Below are positions 50,716-63,222 of a stretch of DNA of 64,000 nt, piece after piece. A model generated the notes under the pieces. That model ran no database searches. It was not told the origin of the DNA and saw nothing but the letters and a program-made list of their open reading frames with translations. A program made the position numbers and the translations under genes. Numbering within the stretch: the stretch's first letter is position 1; every line of letters starts with the position of its first letter. Source of the DNA: Metopolophium dirhodum (taxonomy: Eukaryota > Arthropoda > Insecta > Hemiptera > Aphididae); the NCBI RefSeq assembly GCF_019925205.1, contig NC_083561.1, positions 4,773,217 through 4,837,216 of the forward strand. Direction: 5' to 3'.

Positions 50716-53700
50716 TATGCACCGGAATACTCAGGAAAATATTCTGGTTCAAAATATGAAAATAAAAATACATGTCGTTATTCAGAGAATTAAAAACATA
50801 TCAAATAATAACGATAAAAAATTGTAAAACTATTATTATTTTTCAAACATTTTGCTATGTAATGAGTAATGACTTAAGCATTTATAAAAAAAAATATTTT
50901 CAAAACCGTTTATAGTTACATAAGTGTTCTTTGATAAAATAATTAGGCATTTCATTAGGGCTACCGACTGTCTTCAAATCATGTTTACGGTGGACACGTG
51001 ACCTCAGATACATAATAGTACATCGTAATAAATAACTATGCATAAAATAATTGTCAGTAATCATCGGCTGCCCAGTAGTGTAGTGTGACTGGCGACTATA
51101 GAATCATGTAGTCAACCCTACAGTAACTTATTACTGCGCCCGTGTGTTATATTAGTTCGATCCTTCGAGGGGTAGCGCAACGATAAAATTTACCACCGTT
51201 ATGTAATCTATTAAACACCTACTTACAAGAGCTGGACGTTTTATTAATTAAATTCTTATTTGGATATATTGTGAATAATGTCCGTATAATCTTATTCATT
51301 ATATAGTTAATTTTGATCAGCCATCAATGTTATCCGTTCGAACCAGCGCATCGTCCGTTCTGTATTACTGGGTAATGTTATCATATATTTGCTGTCGTCC
51401 CTCCATAGCACCGTAAAAGATTAATTAACAATACCATAATTATAATATTATTGTCAGTGTACGTTGTATTGAATTTTTTTTTTCTCCTATTTACGCATGC
51501 AACCCACGCGTATGCAAAAAGTATGGGTGCTGTCTAAGTGCGTTTTTGTTTGTTTTTATACAACGTTTTGGGGTGTCGGCGTTAAACACAAAAACGTGTC
51601 ATCGGCTTTCAGATTTTTTTACGATTACAATAATAATAATTTAACGCACGAGGATAAAATACATACGGTTTTAAAAGGGCCGTACCTATATATATATATA
51701 TTATTATATATACGCTCTGAGGGAGATGATTGCTTTATTATTTACTAGGAAACCGTTAACATCTTGTAAGGACTAAGGTGTAATAAAAAAAAAGACCTGT
51801 AAAACGCTATAGCATAAAATAGGGGCACGATCGTAAAACGAAAATATTGTAAATTTTTTTTTTATCATATTTTTTTTTTTTTTTCAGAAATGGAGTTCAA
51901 CCGTACTCAATGGCTGATTAAATGTTAAGATTTTTTCACTATTTATTTATTTTTATACATTTATATTTATTAATTTATTTATTTATTAAAATACATAGTA
52001 ATATACATATTGTATTTCAAGTCTGTAAGACAAAATTTTGTAGAATAAATTATTTCCTACGCTCATATTATATAGATTGGTTCTTTTTTTATTTTTTGAA
52101 AGTAGGTACTATGCATATATTTACTGTTGATCCTTCATACCTAGTTAGTTTCATCACAGCTATATTATAATGTAATTAAATTACATGCACCTATTATTAA
52201 CTTATTTTACATTTTTATGAAATTGCGTTTTCACTTTATTAATAACGTAATATTTATTAAACTTAACACAATTACATTGTGTGTAGGTACGTGAATAAAT
52301 AACGTCAATTGTAGATAATTGATAATATGATTTACATACCTATACTCAATGTATTCACTACACATATTAATATTAATGACGTCAAAAGTAAATACGCAGC
52401 GACAGCACATAGTACATACTATACTATATAGTATTTATATACGGTATATACTATATACTATATACGGTATATACCTACGCCACTGCGCCAGTTTAAAGTT
52501 AAAAAAAAGGTGGGAAACCGATTCATCAAAATACCGTTATTTTGTTATCATTTTTCATCGGTTTATTAGATTATATTTAACCTAATTACTTACGCATATA
52601 AAGGTACGTGCACATAATACTGATACAGTGATACTATTATTATTATTATTATTTCAATCACAATATACAAAAAATAATGAAAAACGAAATAATATATTAA
52701 TGTTTTATTCAAATTTTTTTAAGTGATAATTTTAAAAAGTGATATTTTATAATACATACCTACTCAAAATAATCATAAACTAAAATATATTAAAATGTAG
52801 CTTTTAAAATATAAATACAATATTACAATGTTTTTGTATAAAAGTGGTTAGATAGATTATAGAACATAACATTACTACGCGCGGATATCCGTTTGAGATA
52901 ACACCTACATGGCTATAAATACGAAATATATACCTACCTAGTAGATTTCTTTAAACTCAAATATCAGTTTTTAATATTATGAGCAAAAAACGTGCGATAA
53001 TTATTACAATTCAAAATAGCCAATATACTTAGGTGCCTAATTATACAATAATCAATGTGCATCAAATAAATACAATTGTATTGAATGCGTGTAGGTTACA
53101 CATTGAGTTTTATATAAACTACTTTTTGACCCGACCACAGGCGGCTGAACAAATTTTGTTTCGTTTATTGAAATTTTTTTTCAGATGCTACAATATCGTT
53201 TCCGTGTCAATTATAATATTATATTATGATAATTACTGTAATAATTGTGTATTAGGTGACGTATAGTCGACAAATATTTGCTTTGGTTTTAATAGGGTTA
53301 CATAATTTAGCGGTGACGGCTTGTCGGGCATCCTGCAGCAGTCGTGTACGATGACGATTACTGATTAGTGTTTATAGTTTAGACGTCGTGCGACCTCTCG
53401 ACCGACCGTGTGATACGGTTCGACGGCCATCATCGGAGTTGACAACGCGCCATGGACGTCGAAACGTCAGACAACATCAAACACCATAATAATATTATTA
53501 TCATAATTCAGTGGGATACTATTTTATGCTTATACCTATATATAACCGTACTGTTAATTGCAATCCGTGCCGCCGCCGCCGCCGCGCCGTACCTATTATA
53601 ATATAAATATAATATACAATATGCGACCAATATAGCACAATCGCCGAACTCGTTAAATATATTGTACACTTGATAATATTATGCAAATACATTATAAGTC

Positions 53701-54255
53701 AGAATGACGGAGAAATTCGACCACCAGACTATAACATATAGGCAGAGTATAATATTATAAATTATAATCACAATAATGTATAGAAAGTAGTCTCGTCAAA
53801 CTGTATAATATAGAGGTACCTACATTTATTTTGTGCATCGGCTGAACATGTGATTACAAAAATGCATAAATAGTGACTAGATAAAAATCCTGTAAGAGCG
53901 TGACAGACATTTAAAGGCTCGTCCGAGGGTAATCAATCTGATTTAATTGTTGACCCAAGATAGGTTTGTTACAATTTTATTAACCTAGGTATTTCAATGA
54001 GTTGATCCTCCCCACTTGTTTGTCGAGAAATATATCCTGACATAAACAAATAATAATAATAATACTTAATTTATTTCAAATGGACGTGGTACCCGCATAA
54101 CGCGTTGACTGCTCCTTGTAAAGCAAATTCTACGTTCGGTATACCGAAGGGCGAAAAGTAGTTAGTTATGACTTATGAATGTATTGGACTTATGGATGTG
54201 TGTTTATTTTTCCTTTTGTGCATCAGGTCACTTTCTGGAACAGTAAAAATGCATC

Positions 54256-54325
54256 GATTTTTAACTTTGAGGCTGGTTTCTGGTAGCAAATAGCATCTAG
54301 TTGGCATATTGAGGTGTCGGAATTC
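54256..54325 (+). repeat. Dispersed repeat with GGTTTCTGGTAGCAAAT core, copy 1
   Basis: Shares TTTTTAACTT...GGTTTCTGGTAGCAAAT..ATCTAGTTG..ATATTG with the reverse complement of 57565-57635. Non-coding, class unknown. Confidence 0.55.
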
Positions 54326-54507
54326 ACATTACCTGCAATTCAATATAATCGGGATAAACAAATTTATGGCAAAAATAAGACACACAGATATATTATATAG
54401 GTAAATATTTAAATAATATTACATTGGGTAAAATATGAATAATATGACAACTTACCAAGTCATAAGTCAATACAGGCGTACTTACCTAACGTAGAACGGT
54501 GTGAATA

Positions 54508-54640
54508 TCTATATATATAAAACTGAAATCAAGAAAAAGAGGAAATCTTTGTTACGGTTTGGCTTCGAAACTTCTTATCCAATCACGGAGCAGGTTTTAG
54601 GCATAAATAAAGTCCGATAATGTTAGTCAATAATTAGATA
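54508..54640 (+). mobile_element. Truncated Helitron-like 5' end, copy 1
   Basis: Begins A|TCTATATATATAAAAC and continues with GGTTTGGCTTCGAAAC, the same plan as the 5' end at 55959 (GGTTGGCTCCGAAACGG). It is cut short by the start of another Helitron-like 5' end at 54641. Confidence 0.5.
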
Positions 54641-54893
54641 TCTATACATATAAAATCCAAATACCACTGACTCACTGATCGCTGTATCTCAAAAACTACT
54701 CAACGTACGGACTTGAAATTTGGAATAGAGGTTCTTCTCATATTTTCACCGTGCAATAAGAAAGGATTTTCAAAAATGTTGCGTTTTAGTGGAGTAATTA
54801 ACGATTATAATTATTCACTGCCAATACGTATTGTGCGGCACAGCGGCCCGCGGGTTTCCAGTTACCTGCAACCTATCCTTTTTGTTCGTCGTC
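54641..54893 (+). mobile_element. Helitron-like 5' end, copy 2, interrupted by a Mutator-like insertion
   Basis: Begins A|TCTATACATATAAAATCC, then a block with CTCAAAAACTACTCAACG and GGACTTGAAATTTGG. The sequence is broken at a GTC-repeat by the element at 54903 and seems to resume at 55856 with the same GTCGTCGTG word. It has no 3' end of its own. Confidence 0.45.
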
Positions 54894-54902
54894 GTCGTCG
54901 TG

Positions 54903-55855
54903 GCTGGTACCGAATTGGTTCCCGAGCTCCAACCCCACGTGCTGATTTGGTTCCCGTTTGAAAAAGGTATTTTATTAAGTTGAGCCGAATTGGTTCCTGT
55001 TTAATTACGCACATTTTCCTTCTCAATTTTACAGGCTTAGGACTGTCAACTTAAAAGTAGGCTTGGTTAAAAATGTGTGTTATAAAAAAAATTATATAAT
55101 ATATAAAATGTTAAATTGTTGATTTGGAAGTCACTAGCCATCACTTAGGTTAGGTGTACAAAATACAAATAATAAAATATAATAAATACAATTATTTAAA
55201 ATCGTTGATTTGCAAATTTGTTGCAAACTTTCTTTAAGTATTCAATTCACGTAAGCTTCTCATTAATGTACTCAGTCATACAATTTTCCAAGTATTTTTT
55301 ATTTCTTTCCTGTTTGCTAGTAAGTTTCCTAGTATTATTACTTCGAAATTTATTATAATTTAATGTCTGAATGCTGTTTAAAGTCTCCATTAAATAAAAT
55401 ATATTAGGATGGGCACTTGTAAATTCTTTATTCAGCTTTGAATGGAACGATTTGCAACAATTTGTAGTCCTATCAATATTTTTGTCAAATAAATATACGA
55501 TATACCATACAGCGATAAAAGTACGTAGGTATATCTTCATCGTTATCTTAATTGATCGGGGTATCACCGATAATTTGCTTAACTTCCAACATAACAATCT
55601 ATTGCCATCTTATTGTATACATATTATACTATAGACTATAGAGTGTAGACTGTAGGTACATTTATATTTTTTACTATCTAATTTATATTTTGTACCAATT
55701 ATCAAAAATTAAAAATTAAAATTGTAACTATTTTACCTGTACACAAACGGGAACCAATTTGGCTCAACCTAATAAAATACCTTCTTTAAACGGGAACCAA
55801 TTCGGCTCAACTTAATAAAATACCTTTTTCAAATGGGAACCAATTCGGTTACTCC
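54903..55855. mobile_element. Mutator-like (MULE) element, 953 bp, with subrepeat inverted ends
   Basis: Both ends contain ACCGAATTGGTTCCC in inverted orientation. This is followed by GAAAAAGGTATTTTATTAAG and GAGCCGAATTGGTTCC, repeated once on the left and more than twice on the right. Flanking 9-bp GTCGTCGTG copies lie at 54894-54902 and 55856-55864. Because they sit in a GTC microsatellite, the duplication is suggestive only. The inside keeps a transposase fragment on the minus strand (55247-55597). Confidence 0.65.
55247..55597 (-). pseudogene. MULE transposase C-terminal fragment
   Basis: A 116-codon frame containing RTTNCCKSFHSKLN followed by AHPNIFYLMETLNSIQT. In MULE transposases found in many aphid loci the C-terminal part has a RTNN.(V/I)EG(F/W)H.KLN motif, then a HPNI(F/W).(F/L) motif and an Asn/Gln-rich helix. 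The expected Glu-Gly of the conserved motif is replaced (Cys-Lys), and the DDE catalytic part is absent. It is therefore a decayed remnant inside a 953-bp element and not functional as a transposase. Confidence 0.65.
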
Positions 55856-55958
55856 GTCGTCGTGTAGATAAGAATAATGATTCCGAGAAAAAAATTGTTC
55901 CGAGAAGTTTATCGATAAAAATAATCTCATGCATCGCGAGTACACCAATATACTCCTA

Positions 55959-56935
55959 TCTATACTATAAAAGCAAATCCAGATTTTGTGTCACTGGTTG
56001 GCTCCGAAACGGCTTTACTGATTTGGCTGATTCTTTTTTTGTTATGTTCATAATTGTCAGGACAAGGTTCTTATGAAAGAAAATTTTAGGAAAATTAGGA
56101 AATCTGGAAGTCAAAAATACAACGGTGGCGCGATCTTCACAGGAAAAAAATAAACTAAATAATAATATATTTTTGTTTATTGTAAGGTTGCTATTGGTTA
56201 TGATTGTTGTAGTTTTAATTGTTAATTTTGAAGAATTTTATTAAAATAAAAAGAGGAAATCAAACCTTGGCCGCTCCACAAATGGTGTTAAGAGGAAAAA
56301 TTGTCAATAAATATTATAATAGAAATTAATAAATTATAATTTTAAAATATCGGTTGATTTTTTCGCTCTTATAAAAAATTGTCAATTATAAATTGTTGAA
56401 ATATAATATATAGTAAATGTACCTAATATATATTAAGCGTGGCACACAGGTATCTAAGATTTTTAAGATTTCGTAAGATACGATTTTTACGCTTTCGTAC
56501 GATACAATTTTTTTTTTTCGTATATCATTTTGGCGCTTATGTCTTCCACCAGTACAAATAGCACGGTGTCCGTGATCTATTGCAGGTAGTTGCCTGCCTG
56601 ATAAATGATAATATACTGCTGCGAATCTCACGGGATAACGTCGGCCGAGATGGCTATACATTAAAATATAATATAATTTACACTTAAAAAGATATTGCTT
56701 CCACATCATATATTACGCCCAAAAGGAGTTGAACAATCAGAATTTTTTTACGGGTAACGGAAAAGTTAAGATGAGTTTTAAACAGTTTTACACTACTCTG
56801 CATACAGTTCAATAATTACTCTTCGTATAAAAAAAAACGTTGCAAGATAGATGTACAGGATTTTTAGAGCCACGAAAAAGCCCCACAATTTGCTAACAAC
56901 TATCCACGGGGGCGGAGCACGCGGGTGACAGCTAG
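55959..56935 (+). mobile_element. Complete non-autonomous Helitron
   Basis: Begins A|TCTATACTATAAAAGC and ends GGGGGCGGAGCACGCGGGTGACAGCTAG|T. This is a TC 5' end, a GC-rich near-terminal block and CTAG 3' end inserted between A and T, the standard Helitron signature. The 977-bp interior has no Rep/helicase frame. A GGTTGGCTCCGAAACGGCTT block follows the 5' end. Confidence 0.75.
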
Positions 56936-59900
56936 TATTCATATAAGTATAAATAGCCTAATATTTATCTAAATATTTTAAAAATTACTTGCTTTAGGTA
57001 TAAATGTATAGGGGGAAGTAATGAGACCTGTGAGATGTAATGCGACTTGGGAGAAGTAATGCGACTTCTTGCGAGAATTAACGCGACCAGCGGAACCTCC
57101 TCCGGTCCACGTACCATAAAAAAAAATTAATGTATAATAGTATTAATAGATATAATATACGTTATGGTGAAAAGTTTCATTTCCTTAAGAATAATATTTA
57201 TTGAATTAAAACAAAATAACTAAAATCGTTAATTTTCGATTGAAACTACAAATATCTATGATAAAATATATAGGTATATCATGTCTATAAAATAGATGAG
57301 ATGAACAATTAAAGTCTCTACAGTAATTTTTTTTAAATTACCACAAAACAAAATCAATTTTGTCAAAAACAGGTTTTGTGTAAAATGCATTTTTTCAAAA
57401 AATTGAGCTTGAAACGCTTATAAAAAAAGTACCTATAAGAACATTGCGTAAGGGGAACCTTGTTTAACTTCCAAGATTTTTACTCATAAATAAAGATGTT
57501 TCCCTATTTATTTATTGTTTTTCTCAATTATAGGTAATTTTTAGTACTTAATTGGAAATTTGACCTGCCACAATGTAACAACAAGATCCAATTTGCTACC
57601 AGAAACCACCTTTTAAGTTGAAAATTGAAACAATTTTACTACTTTGAAAGTTAACGACAACACACAAAAAAGAATCATACACTTTCATTGCTTCGTTCAG
57701 AATCTAAAATAACGTGCTTTCAGTATAGCCTGACAAACATTGTCTAGGGCCTAGAGTCTAGGCTGATAATGTCGGCACTACAAAATTAATTATTTATATA
57801 TAAGAAAAAAGCAAAAAACATTTACTCACGTATCTATTCTTTCTTTTACTTGTGTCGATTTAAATGCAACATTATATTATTAATATTAAATTATAATCAA
57901 ATGCGTGCTGCTTAATCCTTAAACATATTATTGTTTATTAGTTTATTACTATATTAGACTATATATATATATATATATACTTAGCACTTAGCTGTGGGTC
58001 ATAATGTCATATAATATAATATACCTTTGCCAATGATTGTTCCTCTGTTTAAGTCTGCTCGTTAACATCTTTTAGGATCAATATATAATGGAGACTCGAT
58101 TCCAACGAAAGTCGGCTTTGTGATTACATGACATCCGAGATTATTATAGTAGACTACATCCTGAAATTCTTAATAAACTGAATGTACTTAATTATTATGT
58201 GCTGCAGGTTCCGAGAAGCATAGGAACCTATCCGAGAAGTATTTCTTAAGCTTATCAACGATATGCTCACTTTTACAGTTTAACCAAGTCTTCGTATAAG
58301 TACGGAAGTGACGGGACTACGGAAATGTCTATACAATTATATTTTTACATCGAATCGCATTTAATCCTGACGTCGCGAACATTGCTAAAAGTCAACAAAT
58401 ATAAATAAACCTTTTTATCTCCGTGTATATGTATATAAACGCGACGTTGACATACATTTAAGGTTAATTTGAATTGAGTTTTCGGCATTTTGTCATTTTG
58501 AGCATACACCCAAACTATCCTAAAGTATTTATAGTACCTACTTATATACTTACTTTTCAAACAAATTATTTTTTTTTTACATAGCATAAAATTTTGGAGT
58601 ACCTAATGTTGCTCAAGTGTAACTTGAATTTAAAAGTTAAAGTTTTTACTCTTGTTAGTTTTTTTAACTTATTCTACGGATTTATGTGGTTAATTAAATT
58701 ATTTTTTAAACTATATTGATGTTTTTTTACATAAACTCAAAGTTTTTTAACAAAAGTTTCTATAGCTTATGAATAATGTTTATCGTAAGATTATAATATT
58801 GTTTTTAAGCAGAATGAATTTATTTTTAGTTTAATATTGTATAATTTTCGCATAACCCTTGATATACCTACTAGATAAAAATAATATTATTATGTAGGTA
58901 CCTGAAGTTATTTTATACTAATTGCCAATATAATATAATAATATATATTATGAAGCAAATGCAGTACTAATTATAACAGATAGGTGGTACTATGGCGTGC
59001 CTATAAGCACTGCTGTTTATACTTTAAGTCTTAAAACTTTACAGAATATAGGCTAACTTAACCTATATCTAGGTACTTTGCATAATTACATTTCACTGGA
59101 ATTTTAGATAAGTAGTTGTATTTTTTATTTCAAACATCTACTGTCAACCAGTGGCACTGAAAAAAAAGTTATGTTCAGGTCAAAGCAGATAATTTGATAT
59201 CACTTCTAGGTGGTTTGGGACTTTACCTATAAACTTCAAACAAAGCCGCTCCCCAATAGTAATCAGTAATAACTAATGCGTAATGATAACGAATATTATG
59301 TAATAAATTAGTGTGTAAAACAACGGAAATATTTGTACGTAGGTATTTATTTGAAGTTTGAACGTAATACTGTAATAAATATTTTACCCACCGACAAATA
59401 AAACCTGAGGTTATGTTAATTAAGACTAATATATAAGCCTAATAACAATAATATGAATTTAGTAAACATATTTTTTTTAAATAATAGGTTAATAGACTAT
59501 TGGTTAGGTGACGCCACGCCACTAATTTTGAGAAAATAATAGTTGTCTGTCATCTACTCACAAAACATGAAATACCGCAAAATGATAGAAAATAATGATA
59601 TTAAAATAAAAGCATTTGTAGCATTAGGTACCTGTAGTTCAGTGTCAGTATTCAGTACCCTCGTGGCCTCGTATTTTGATTAGGTACCAACGTATTTTAA
59701 GAACAAAATATATATTCCAATGGGAATTTACTAGTACTCAGTATAAGACATTTTGAAGTAGCTATAATAGGTACCTTCTCATTCAAAGAACATAAACTAA
59801 AAAATTAACAAGTATATTCGTAGTCGTCAGTCATAGATTTAGGTACTAAGCACGTTGTTTAACCAGAAAAACAGTATTTTTACATCATTGCTTTTTGCGG

Positions 59901-62425
59901 TAAACAAAACTTAATATATTATTATGTATTGCGATCAATATATATATGGTACATATTCGATTATATGAATAATACATTAGTAGTTACCTTCCACCTATAC
60001 CTGCACCGATTATATGACGAATTTCCGGACACTGTGTCACTGTAGAAAATGAAAATTGGGCATTTTTATAAACAGTGCTTAAAATTATTCACATTGGACT
60101 TTTAAAATATTATATTAAAAATACTGCTATAAAAATGGCATAATAAACTATTTTACACTGATGCGAATTATTTTTATTCGCACATTTCAGTTATCTACGT
60201 ATAGTATTCTAGGTTGAGACTTTCGACTGTTGTAGGTTAGATACTTAAAACAAGCATTTTGATTAAAAAAAAACATATTAATCGTATTGGTGTAGATAAT
60301 TATAATTACAAAATAGTATTTTTTTTTCTCATTGCGTGTAAATATTAATAATAAAAGTATAATTTCGTTACGTTACTAAGTACATATACCTACAGAGCAC
60401 TGATGCATAATAATATGCAGTCTTAATAATTATTACAAACAAAATTAAAGTAAAGTTGCGGAATTACAAAGTTATTATATTTATATTATGCAGGTAGGTA
60501 GGTAATGATAATGTTTGAAATTTTTAATTGAGTAGGTAATATAGGTATACCCTCGGGTATACCGATATTAAAATTTGCTGCGCACAACGATTTACCTCCC
60601 CCTCACATCATCCCATAACACGAACGGGTTGTGCTTATTAATTTTATATAGGTGCACTGCTCGTATAATCAATTATAATAATATTATGTATGTTCAAAAA
60701 ATATTTACGAATAATGGGAAATCTTTCGTTCAAATGATATTGAGGGTGCTAAGTCGTTTCGCCTTCTGGTGGTGTGAGTGCGAATAGTGAATATCGTCGT
60801 CAGACAGATTTAGATTTTTAGACGACTGCAGAGTTCGGGTCGGTGGGGGTTGGGGCCTACACAATAGTGTAAAGTTACAAGTTCAAGGCGGCAACAATTA
60901 TGTATCCGACATTTCCTACACGAGAGTTGCACACGATTTTATAATTTAAATAAGATGACATACCAATGGGCAATGACACCTTGCTGAAAAAATGCTAAAG
61001 CAGAGATATTAGTCCGACTTGATTATAAGGTTTATGAGATAGGTTGGAGGATGTTTATAAATCTCTAAGAAAATCACCATTTGGCAGTTTCTATTTTTTA
61101 TCGACCGACCAAAAAACCTGTCAATCCGTAGACGTTACAAATCACAATAATACAATACGGAGACAACATATGCAGGTAAGGCGAATCGGACCTATGTAGG
61201 TACCTAAATGTTATGCCTAAGCGTTAGTTAGACGGGTGACATACAACACGATGTAAATATATTTTATAATATAATATCTTTTTATTTTCACAAGACTTGT
61301 GATATTTGATATTTTGTTATCGATAATTTATAATGTACCAATATAAATTATAATATATTATTATACATATACGTCATGACTAGCCGCTAGGTGACATCTA
61401 CAGGTGTACCTGTGCTGTGTGGTATACCTATTTGATTTGTGGAATATATGGCAAATAATAAATGCTTTTACAGTAATTGTGTAGCAATTGTCTCATTTAA
61501 TTAATCAGAAAAAGTCGCTTTATATTTTTTTTCAGTAATGGTCCACCTACAGGTAGATGGTGGACCGACGCGACGTGGCGGTAACCCAACAAGTCAGAAG
61601 CCTCGCGAAATGAGAAATGTTGTTTTAAACATAAGTAACCTACTAAACAATAAACATAGAAATTATTTTTATAGTTAGTCCTAACTTTTTATGATTTTGG
61701 AATTAACATTTGAATAGCTAGGTAGGTAGTTAAAACATTATTACACATTAATGTTTTATGTAACGCGGTTGTTCTTAATAATCAAAACAACATTATTTTA
61801 CTTAATACAATAAAAGACGAGTTTCAAATTAGTTAGTTCACTGTAAATAGATATCGAAAACAGGAAATAGGAAACGAATATTATTTGCCTCAGCCGAACG
61901 CCAACGTCAGTGGACACAAGTTTGAAGGATAAGTACGTAGCACGCTACCACAACACTAATTGTAACAGATTGTCGGTTTGATTTTTTTGAACGAGATTGC
62001 ATAATGAAAAGAATGAAAACGAATGTAGGCTATGCAATATGTGCAGCTCACGCTGAAGATAATAATGAATCGGCCGAGATTGGATTACTGTGATATTTAA
62101 CAAAATAGTATTGTACATACCTATTAGTTTTAATTATTTTTAAAACACTTCTAATTCAATTTATTATTTAAGATTTAATATTTTTATTCAAGATTTTGTA
62201 CTGGTATTGCATATTTCAATATTTGATTGTCCCAACTATGTTTCTGTCTACACTTAAGAGGAATAATCATAATTTACTTAAAAATAATAATATAAATAAA
62301 AGGATACGTAGGCCCCTAGATAATAATCTTACCTTTAAATTGTATAATAGGTCAATTTACTTTAATATAAAAACTAACAGCACATTGTTGAAACTGGTGA
62401 ACGAACATTTAATAAGTCCTACGTG
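56936..62425. other. Downstream intergenic DNA, little recognised
   Basis: AT-rich. At 57014-57090 three imperfect copies of GTAATGCGACTT/GTAATGAGACCT occur. At 61540-61566 GGTCCACC and GGTGGACC form a perfect 8-bp stem with an 11-base loop. I see no supportable gene. Confidence 0.45.
57565..57635 (-). repeat. Dispersed repeat with GGTTTCTGGTAGCAAAT core, copy 2
   Basis: Opposite orientation to the copy at 54256-54325. The two bracket the Helitron/Mutator mosaic but do not look like its termini. Confidence 0.55.
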
Positions 62426-62433
62426 TGTAAGAC
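62426..62433. repeat. Target site duplication, left (TGTAAGAC)
   Basis: Perfect match to 63063-63070, abutting the CAGTG end. Confidence 0.85.
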
Positions 62434-63062
62434 CAGTGTTGGGTAAATTACTTTTAAAAAGTAATGAAATTACGTTTCTCGTTACTTCAAATATTTTTGT
62501 TTAAATTATATTTGCGTTGCCTAAAATTATTACGTTACATTACTTTTTCATTAATAAAGTACTGCGCTACAAATAACGTTACTTTTTTATAATTTTTTTT
62601 TTAACCATGTTTATATGATTCAATTATTATGTATATATTTTACAATCATAGACCTATTATAGTATTATGTACTAATGTACATTGTACAATCATCTCACCT
62701 ATAGTCATAAGTCATAATTAATTTTTATTAAATTTTATTTTTAAACCGAACTCTTTTCTTTCTGCTAATAAGGTGATGACATTTATTCCTGGAATGTTTA
62801 GTAATATTGTTAACTATTATCGGATACAAAAATAAATATAATTAATTTTAAATTTTTCTGGGATATCCTGTCGGCTTATTTTTGTAATACATTCAAAACT
62901 ATTATTTTAATAACGCGGAAAATAACGTATTTATGCGTTACTTCATAGAAACTATTTTTCAAAAGTAATTTTGTTAAAATTGCGTTACTTTAAGTAAAAT
63001 GTAATGAAATTATTGCTGCGTTACTGAAAAAATAATTTGCGTTACGTTCCTACCCAACACTG
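62434..63062. mobile_element. hAT-type MITE with 8-bp target duplication
   Basis: Terminal inverted repeat CAGTGTTGGGTA at left and TACCCAACACTG at right. It is flanked by perfect TGTAAGAC copies at 62426-62433 and 63063-63070. The CAGTGTTGGGTAA terminus and 8-bp duplication fit hAT elements. The 629-bp interior repeats variants of GTTACTT and AGTAATGAAATTA towards both ends and has no transposase. Confidence 0.85.
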
Positions 63063-63070
63063 TGTAAGAC
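63063..63070. repeat. Target site duplication, right (TGTAAGAC)
   Basis: Perfect match to 62426-62433, abutting the CACTG end. Confidence 0.85.
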
Positions 63071-63222
63071 GAGGACAACGCACGCGGGTACGACGTCCTC
63101 TTATTGGTTCACAACATCTTATGTTTTTAGGCATTACCCAAACACCCTTTAGAAAAATCGTAATTTTTTTTAGGAAGTCATATTGTAATGAACGATTTAT
63201 CATTGTTCCTAATTTAAAATAA

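Larger units (their letters stand above)
48971..54507. other. Downstream intergenic DNA
   Basis: AT-rich with no supportable gene. A G+C-richer patch at 53290-53600 has an ATG frame from 53451 and a (CCG)n run at 53571-53586. It could be the edge of another gene's regulatory region, but no exon structure is evident. A cluster of short TATATAC/GTATATA palindromes lies at 52420-52475. Confidence 0.45.
62196..63222 (+). pseudogene. Hypothetical reading frame split by a hAT-type MITE
   Basis: A frame from ATG 62196 reads ...EHLISPTCVR up to the element at 62434. A second frame resumes immediately after its right duplication as CVRRGQRTRVRR and runs to a stop at 63220-63222. Removing the element plus one duplication (637 bp) puts both in the same frame, about 129 codons in all. 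The product is Asn/Lys/Arg-rich and I do not recognise it. It could be an old transposon or host exon, or a chance open frame in AT-rich DNA. Confidence 0.3.

Noticed and set aside
51880..51925. Possible acceptor (T-run then CAG) and downstream exon beginning AAATGGAG
   Set aside because: The open frame closes after a few codons, and the gene already has a stop and polyadenylation signal at 48.7-48.95 kb.
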